Shown here: positions 59,786 through 64,000 of the stretch, piece after piece
Position numbering within the stretch: the first letter of the stretch is position 1
Layout: every line of letters starts with the position of its first letter
Source of the DNA: Lachnospiraceae bacterium
GTDB lineage: Bacteria > Bacillota > Clostridia > Lachnospirales > Lachnospiraceae
NCBI GenBank assembly: GCA_024697065.1
Contig: JAILGE010000006.1
Location: 1 to 64,000, forward strand
Length of the DNA stretch: 64,000 bases
Direction of reading: 5' to 3'
Notes under the pieces: generated by a model
Seen by the model: only the letters and a program-made list of their open reading frames with translations
Databases searched by the model: none
Told to the model about the DNA's origin: nothing
Made by a program: the position numbers and the translations under genes

Positions 59786-61441
59786 ATGAGTTTTTTCCAG
59801 GATCTTAAAGATGATCTTTCTGAAGCCGTTAACGAGCTGATGATCAACGAAAATGAAGAGGAAGAGCTGAAAGAAGAAGTTTTTGAAGATCCCGCTGACG
59901 ATGATGACAGCGTGATAGACGAAGAAACAGAAGAGGTGGGGGATACACAGACAGATGATCTGTTAGCTGAGGCAGATCTGTTATTTTCTCCCGAGGAGAT
60001 AGCTTCGCTGGCAGGAGAAGCTGAAGCAGGATCGAGTGCCGGAGAGAATCCTGAATTGAGTTCTGAAGAGCTTTCTTATGAGGAGAGCTCACTTGGAGAG
60101 GAACAGGTTGAAGCAGATCCGGTTGAAGCAGAAATTCCGGTGGATACTGCAGAAGTTGAAATGACTGCAGTTGAGAATGAAGAAATCGCAATCCCGGAAC
60201 CTGAAGTTACACCGGAGATAGTTGATATTGTCGCACATCCTGTTGGAAGTGTGACCACAGTCGAAGAAGCATCTGTTGAAGAAGCCTCCGTTGAGGAAGC
60301 ACCCGTTGAAGAGGCTTCCGTTAGTGAGGAGTCTGTTAAAGAGGACGTCGTTAACGTGGACTCTGTTGAAGAGCCTGCTGTTGAAGCGGCTTCTGTTGCG
60401 GAGACTCTGGTTGAAGAGACTACGGCTGAAGAGACACCCGACAGTGTTATGAAGCAGTCATCGCTTTTAGGAGATATCGATCTTAACAGCATGCTTGAGT
60501 CGATCCAGAGCGAGCTGAATGCACAAAAGGATTCTATGGAGACGGAAGAAGAGCTTTCTGCCATAGTTGAGAACTCCGTTAAGGAAGAAGCTGGAAATGA
60601 TGCATCCGGAGAGGATGAGGATAATATTGAGGGACAGATGTCTCTTGAAGAAATGTTTTCGGGAATACCTGCCGTATTGCCGGAAACAGAAAGCGATAAA
60701 GCGGCTGAGGTAATCGAGCCGGAAAAGGAAGCTGTTGCAGCAGATACGACAACTGAAGACGAAGCTAAGAAACCTGCACCGGAAGCTAAGGAGCCTGAAC
60801 AGGCAGTGAAGGAGTCGGCACCGGAAATAAAGGAACCTGAATCTGAAGTGCCGGAAGTGAAGGAAGAAAAGAAGCCTGCGAGAAAGAGTACACGCAGAAA
60901 GAAGGCTTCCACAACAGGAACTACATCTGCGGCTTCCGCGAAGGCAGCTGTGAATATACCTGATGATCGCGTTCTTTCGGACGAGACTGCACAGCTTCTT
61001 GCGGGAGTGAAGATAACCGGAAATATCATTTCCGACGGCAATATGGAGCTTGGAGGAGAAGTCGAGGGTGATATAGATATCCTCGGCAAGATCAATGTAT
61101 CCGGAACGGTATGCGGTAATATCAAGGCCGGTGAGATCTATGCGGAAGGTGCAGAGATCAACGGTTCCATAACATGTGAAGGTTCCGTTAAGATCGGCCA
61201 GGGTGCTGTTATCATCGGCGGTATCAACGGAGCATCTGCGGTAATTGCCGGTGCCGTTAAGGGTAATATTGACGTAAAGGGCCCTGTTATCCTTGCGGAT
61301 ACAGCCATAGTAATGGGGGATATCAGATCGGCTTCCGTTCAGATAAGCAACGGCGCAGCCATCGAGGGTATGTGCTCACAGGTATATGCAGAGGTTAATC
61401 CGGGAACATTCTTTGCGGATTTTGACAAAGCTAAAAAATGA
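59786..61441 (+). CDS. Bactofilin-domain protein with long acidic repeat region
   Basis: A 551-residue protein. The N-terminal 390 residues are acidic and of low complexity, with degenerate repeats of the type VEEASVEEAPVEEASV (about 155-215). A basic patch follows (KPARKSTRRKK). The C-terminal bactofilin domain (about 410-540) is a beta-helix of short repeats: GNIISDGNMELGGEVEGDID, GNIKAGEIYAEGAEINGSI, GAVKGNIDVKGPVIL. Bactofilins polymerise at the membrane and often place cell-wall enzymes; the deacetylase gene 26 bases upstream is a likely partner. GGGAGAGG lies upstream of the ATG. Confidence 0.85.
   Translation: MSFFQDLKDDLSEAVNELMINENEEEELKEEVFEDPADDDDSVIDEETEEVGDTQTDDLLAEADLLFSPEEIASLAGEAEAGSSAGENPELSSEELSYEESSLGEEQVEADPVEAEIPVDTAEVEMTAVENEEIAIPEPEVTPEIVDIVAHPVGSVTTVEEASVEEASVEEAPVEEASVSEESVKEDVVNVDSVEEPAVEAASVAETLVEETTAEETPDSVMKQSSLLGDIDLNSMLESIQSELNAQKDSMETEEELSAIVENSVKEEAGNDASGEDEDNIEGQMSLEEMFSGIPAVLPETESDKAAEVIEPEKEAVAADTTTEDEAKKPAPEAKEPEQAVKESAPEIKEPESEVPEVKEEKKPARKSTRRKKASTTGTTSAASAKAAVNIPDDRVLSDETAQLLAGVKITGNIISDGNMELGGEVEGDIDILGKINVSGTVCGNIKAGEIYAEGAEINGSITCEGSVKIGQGAVIIGGINGASAVIAGAVKGNIDVKGPVILADTAIVMGDIRSASVQISNGAAIEGMCSQVYAEVNPGTFFADFDKAKK
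60258..60440. repeat. Degenerate repeat coding (V/S)EEASVEEA units
   Basis: Imperfect 12- to 15-base units encode alternating Val-Glu-Glu-Ala-Ser. They form the densest part of the acidic arm of the bactofilin-domain protein. Confidence 0.7.
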
Positions 61442-61464
61442 TCAGTGACAGGAGAAAAGAATAA

Positions 61465-62157
61465 ATGTCAAGAATACTTTTAAAATTAAGCGGTGAGGCA
61501 CTTGCTGACAGTGCAAGACATTATGATGATGAAGTGATCTTAGGTATCGCAAAACAGGTAAAGACACTTCTTGATAAGAAATATGAGATCGGTATAGTCA
61601 TCGGCGGAGGAAATTATTGGAGAGGCCGTACAAGCGAGAATATCGACCGTACCAAGGCAGATCAGATCGGAATGCTCGCTACCATCATGAACTGCATCTA
61701 TGTATCGGAATTATTCCGCTCTGCCGGGATACAGACAAGGATCTTTACACCTTTCATGTGTTCTTCGTTTACGGAGCTTTTCTCCAAGGATGAGGCTGTT
61801 AAGAGCATGAAGGAAGGAAAGGTATCCTTCTTTGCGGGCGGAACCGGTCATCCGTATTTCTCAACCGATACGGGAGTTGTTCTCAGAGCTGTAGAGGTGG
61901 AGTCTGATGCTATTTATCTTGCTAAGGCCATAGACGGAGTATACGATTCCGATCCGAAAAAAAATCCGAATGCCAAGAAGTATGATACAATATCCATTGA
62001 TGATGTGATCGCTGGAAATCTTCAGGTGGTTGATATGACAGCATCGATCCTTGCAAGAGACAACAAGATGCCTATGTATGTATTCGATCTTACCGAAGAG
62101 AACAGTATCCTGAATGCAGTATGCGGTAAGTTCAACGGAACAGCGGTTACTGTCTGA
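61465..62157 (+). CDS. pyrH: Uridylate kinase
   Basis: A 230-residue UMP kinase: RILLKLSGEAL at the N-terminus, VIGGGNYWRGR, DQIGMLATIMNCIYV, FFAGGTGHPYFSTDT. It makes UDP for RNA and cell-wall precursors. CAGGAGA lies upstream. Slightly shorter than the E. coli enzyme. Confidence 0.96.
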   Translation: MSRILLKLSGEALADSARHYDDEVILGIAKQVKTLLDKKYEIGIVIGGGNYWRGRTSENIDRTKADQIGMLATIMNCIYVSELFRSAGIQTRIFTPFMCSSFTELFSKDEAVKSMKEGKVSFFAGGTGHPYFSTDTGVVLRAVEVESDAIYLAKAIDGVYDSDPKKNPNAKKYDTISIDDVIAGNLQVVDMTASILARDNKMPMYVFDLTEENSILNAVCGKFNGTAVTV

Positions 62158-62204
62158 TCAGTCAAACATCAAACCGAAACCAAAGTAAAGAGAGGATATC
62201 ACTT

Positions 62205-62756
62205 ATGGACAGCAGACTCAGTACAATGCAGGAGAAGATGACAAAGGCTCAGGATTATTTGAAGTCAGAGCTTGCTACTATCAGAGCAGGAAGAGCTAAT
62301 CCTCATGTTCTTGATAAGATCAGAGTTGATTATTACGGAACACCCACACCTCTTGCACAGGTTGGAAATATCACAGTTCCCGAGGCACGTATAATTCAGA
62401 TAGCACCCTGGGAGAAGACACTCCTTAAAGATATCGAGAAGGCCATCCTTGCTTCGGATGTAGGTATCACACCTTCCAATGACGGATCTGTTATCCGTCT
62501 TATATTCCCGGAGCTTACTGAGGAACGTCGTAAGGAGCTTGCAAAGGATGTAAAGAAGAAGGGCGAAGAAGCCAAGGTTGCAGTCCGCAATATCAGAAGA
62601 GACGGCAATGAAGAATTCAAGAAGTTAGCCAAGACTGAGATTTCAGAGGATGAGATCAAGGATCTCACGGATGAACTTCAGAAGATGACGGATAAATTCA
62701 TCAAAGAGATCGATGTTGTGATCGAAGAGAAAAACAAAGAGATCATGACAGTCTAA
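62205..62756 (+). CDS. frr: Ribosome recycling factor
   Basis: A 183-residue RRF (MTKAQDYLKSELATIRAGRANPHVLDKI, YYGTPTPLAQVGNI, APWEKTLLKDIEKAI). With EF-G it splits ribosomes after termination. Typical length and place behind pyrH. GAGAGG lies upstream of the ATG. Confidence 0.97.
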   Translation: MDSRLSTMQEKMTKAQDYLKSELATIRAGRANPHVLDKIRVDYYGTPTPLAQVGNITVPEARIIQIAPWEKTLLKDIEKAILASDVGITPSNDGSVIRLIFPELTEERRKELAKDVKKKGEEAKVAVRNIRRDGNEEFKKLAKTEISEDEIKDLTDELQKMTDKFIKEIDVVIEEKNKEIMTV

Positions 62757-62769
62757 AGGAGCTTGAGAT

Positions 62770-63468
62770 ATGAATACACCCAGACATCTGGCCGTAATCC
62801 TTGATGGAAACGGGAGATGGGCCAAGTCAAAAGGTTTGCCGAGAAATGCCGGACATATCCAGGGCGCCAAAGTAGTCGAGGAAATGTGCGAGATCGTTTG
62901 GAAGCACGGTATAGAATATTTTACTGTCTATGCTTTCTCGACAGAGAACTGGTCCAGACCGGAAGAGGAAGTTTCTGCTTTGATGAAACTCCTTCGTGAA
63001 TATATGAAGAACAGTATAAAGCGTGCCATGAAGAATAACATGAAGGTACGCGTCATCGGTGACAGGACAAAGCTTGCTGCGGATATCGTTGAGAGCATAG
63101 AGAAGCTGGAAACCGAGACTGAGAATAATACCGGACTGAAGTTTACCATTGCCATAAACTATGGCAGCAGAGATGAGATAAGAAGAGCTGTAAAGCAGAT
63201 AACAGAGGAGGCAGCCGAAGGCAGAATAAAACCTGAGGATGTAACTGAGGAGCTTATTGCTTCGAAGCTTGATACAGCGGGATATCCGGATCCGGATCTG
63301 CTCCTTCGTACCAGTGGAGAGCAGCGTATCTCCAACTATCTTCTGTGGCAGTGTGCTTACAGTGAGTTTTATTTTACTGATGTGCCGTGGCCTGCCTTTA
63401 ACGAAGCAGAGCTGATCAAAGCGATCGAAGCATATTCAAACAGAGATCGCAGATTTGGAAAGGTCTGA
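62770..63468 (+). CDS. uppS: Isoprenyl transferase (undecaprenyl pyrophosphate synthase)
   Basis: A 232-residue cis-prenyltransferase: HLAVILDGNGRWAKSKGLPR (the DGNGRWA motif), GHIQGAKVVEEM, YAFSTENWSRP, and RTSGEQRISNYLLWQ near the C-terminus. It makes the C55 carrier for cell-wall synthesis. AAAGGAG lies before the ATG, 13 bases after frr. Confidence 0.96.
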   Translation: MNTPRHLAVILDGNGRWAKSKGLPRNAGHIQGAKVVEEMCEIVWKHGIEYFTVYAFSTENWSRPEEEVSALMKLLREYMKNSIKRAMKNNMKVRVIGDRTKLAADIVESIEKLETETENNTGLKFTIAINYGSRDEIRRAVKQITEEAAEGRIKPEDVTEELIASKLDTAGYPDPDLLLRTSGEQRISNYLLWQCAYSEFYFTDVPWPAFNEAELIKAIEAYSNRDRRFGKV

Positions 63469-63507
63469 ATTATTTAGACCTAATATACAATACTGGGAGG
63501 ACATGGC

Positions 63508-64000
63508 TTGAAGACAAGGATCATAAGCGGGATCATGGTCGTTGTAATCATGCTTGCGTTGGTTTGGGCCGGTGGAGCGGTTCTGACTGCAGGACTTTGC
63601 CTGATATCGTCGATAGGTTTTCTTGAGATGACGAAGGCGCTGGGCATACGTGATAAATCGGGCAGGATTCATATACTGGAAATAATAGGTGTCATCGCCA
63701 ATGTATTTTATTATGCATTGATCTATCTTAAGGCATCATACGGATATTTAATGCTGTACGTGATGCTGATTCTTCCGCTTTTCATGATGATCACTGTTTT
63801 TACGTTCCCGGGGAACAATACAAAACAGGCTATCAGTGGGTATTTTTCATTTGTGTATGTTGCAGTCATGCTTTCTTTTGTTCTCATGACAAGACTTGTT
63901 ACGGGAGAAGAGGAAGGCTTTTATACCAAAGGATTCTATGCTGTCTGGATGACGTTCATTTCGGCATGGGGATCGGACACCTGTGCTTATTTCTCGGGAG
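63508..64000 (+). CDS. cdsA: Phosphatidate cytidylyltransferase (3' end outside window)
   Basis: The first 164 residues of CdsA, an inner-membrane enzyme that makes CDP-diacylglycerol. The N-terminus is KTRIISGIMVVVIMLALVWAGG, with several membrane segments, and the last visible residues ISAWGSDTCAYFSG match the start of the conserved catalytic region (D-x-x-A-Y). The start is TTG at 63508 with GGGAGG 8 bases upstream; the ATG at 63502 meets a stop within two codons. It follows uppS, as in many Firmicutes. Confidence 0.92.
   Translation, partial: MKTRIISGIMVVVIMLALVWAGGAVLTAGLCLISSIGFLEMTKALGIRDKSGRIHILEIIGVIANVFYYALIYLKASYGYLMLYVMLILPLFMMITVFTFPGNNTKQAISGYFSFVYVAVMLSFVLMTRLVTGEEEGFYTKGFYAVWMTFISAWGSDTCAYFSG

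Noticed and set aside
60076-61125. 349-residue minus-strand frame rich in Ser and Thr
   Set aside because: It is the complement of the acidic low-complexity arm of the bactofilin gene, has no ribosome site and shows no domain.

Overview
The window looks like chromosomal DNA of an anaerobic, plant-fibre-degrading Firmicute of the Lachnospiraceae, near Butyrivibrio or Pseudobutyrivibrio. This is inferred from gene content, not from a 16S gene. The pointers are an intracellular cellobiose phosphorylase (GH94) and GH43 enzyme, a group-B-like [FeFe]-hydrogenase, the order rpmB / Asp23-like / fakA / recG, strong Shine-Dalgarno sites, consensus sigma-A promoters and many U-tailed terminators. No insertion sequence, prophage, CRISPR array or rRNA is visible. 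One tRNA (Pro, UGG) is present.

Layout. 1-5.6 kb: sugar ABC solute-binding lipoprotein (partial), its LacI-type regulator, a Na+/Ca2+ exchanger and cellobiose phosphorylase. 5.9-11.3 kb: a tandemly duplicated two-gene cassette (zinc-ribbon membrane protein plus TPM-domain protein), with the second copy partly decayed. 11.4-13.7 kb: DUF1858 protein, rRNA methyltransferase, RdgB, tRNA-Pro. 13.7-17.7 kb: [FeFe]-hydrogenase, SulP transporter, ECF-type S component. 17.8-20.8 kb: an operon of an SPFH protein, a NAD-kinase-like protein and a NrtR-like Nudix regulator, behind two perfect 18-bp direct repeats. 20.9-21.7 kb: ZIP transporter. 21.9-26.8 kb: a five-gene nitrogenase-like operon (D-like, K-like, NifX-like, NifB, NifH-like). 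27-38.7 kb: c-di-GMP enzymes, regulators, BioY, a chemoreceptor, a PAP2 phosphatase, an MFS transporter and DegV. 38.9-42.5 kb: a YczE-like protein and a tight Nudix/unknown/DUF2953/YtfJ/J-domain block. 42.5-47.2 kb: rpmB, the Asp23-like gene, fakA, recG. 47.3-51.2 kb: GH43, a GlsB-like protein and kdgK-kdgA. 51.4-56.4 kb: a 1329-residue GGDEF/EAL/PAS protein and a PrsW-like protease. 56.4-64 kb: rpsB, tsf, polysaccharide deacetylase, bactofilin, pyrH, frr, uppS, cdsA (partial).

How the parts work together. Carbohydrate use is represented by ABC uptake, GH94 phosphorolysis, GH43 hydrolysis and the lower Entner-Doudoroff/uronate step (KdgK, KdgA) under a perfect CcpA/LacI-type operator. Fatty-acid activation is represented by FakA and one DegV (FakB-type) protein. 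c-di-GMP signalling has two EAL and two intact GGDEF domains across three proteins. The translation/envelope operon at the right end carries an inserted cell-wall deacetylase and bactofilin.

The strongest candidate for an undescribed system is the nitrogenase-like operon at 21898-26819. It encodes a reductase with both cluster cysteines, two component-1-like subunits, a NifX-like carrier and a NifB with all visible NifB motifs, but no NifE/NifN. This suggests an enzyme that uses a NifB-derived cofactor directly on an unknown substrate. Second are the NrtR-like operon with its repeated operator, the duplicated zinc-ribbon/TPM cassette and a cloverleaf-like leader RNA before rpsB.
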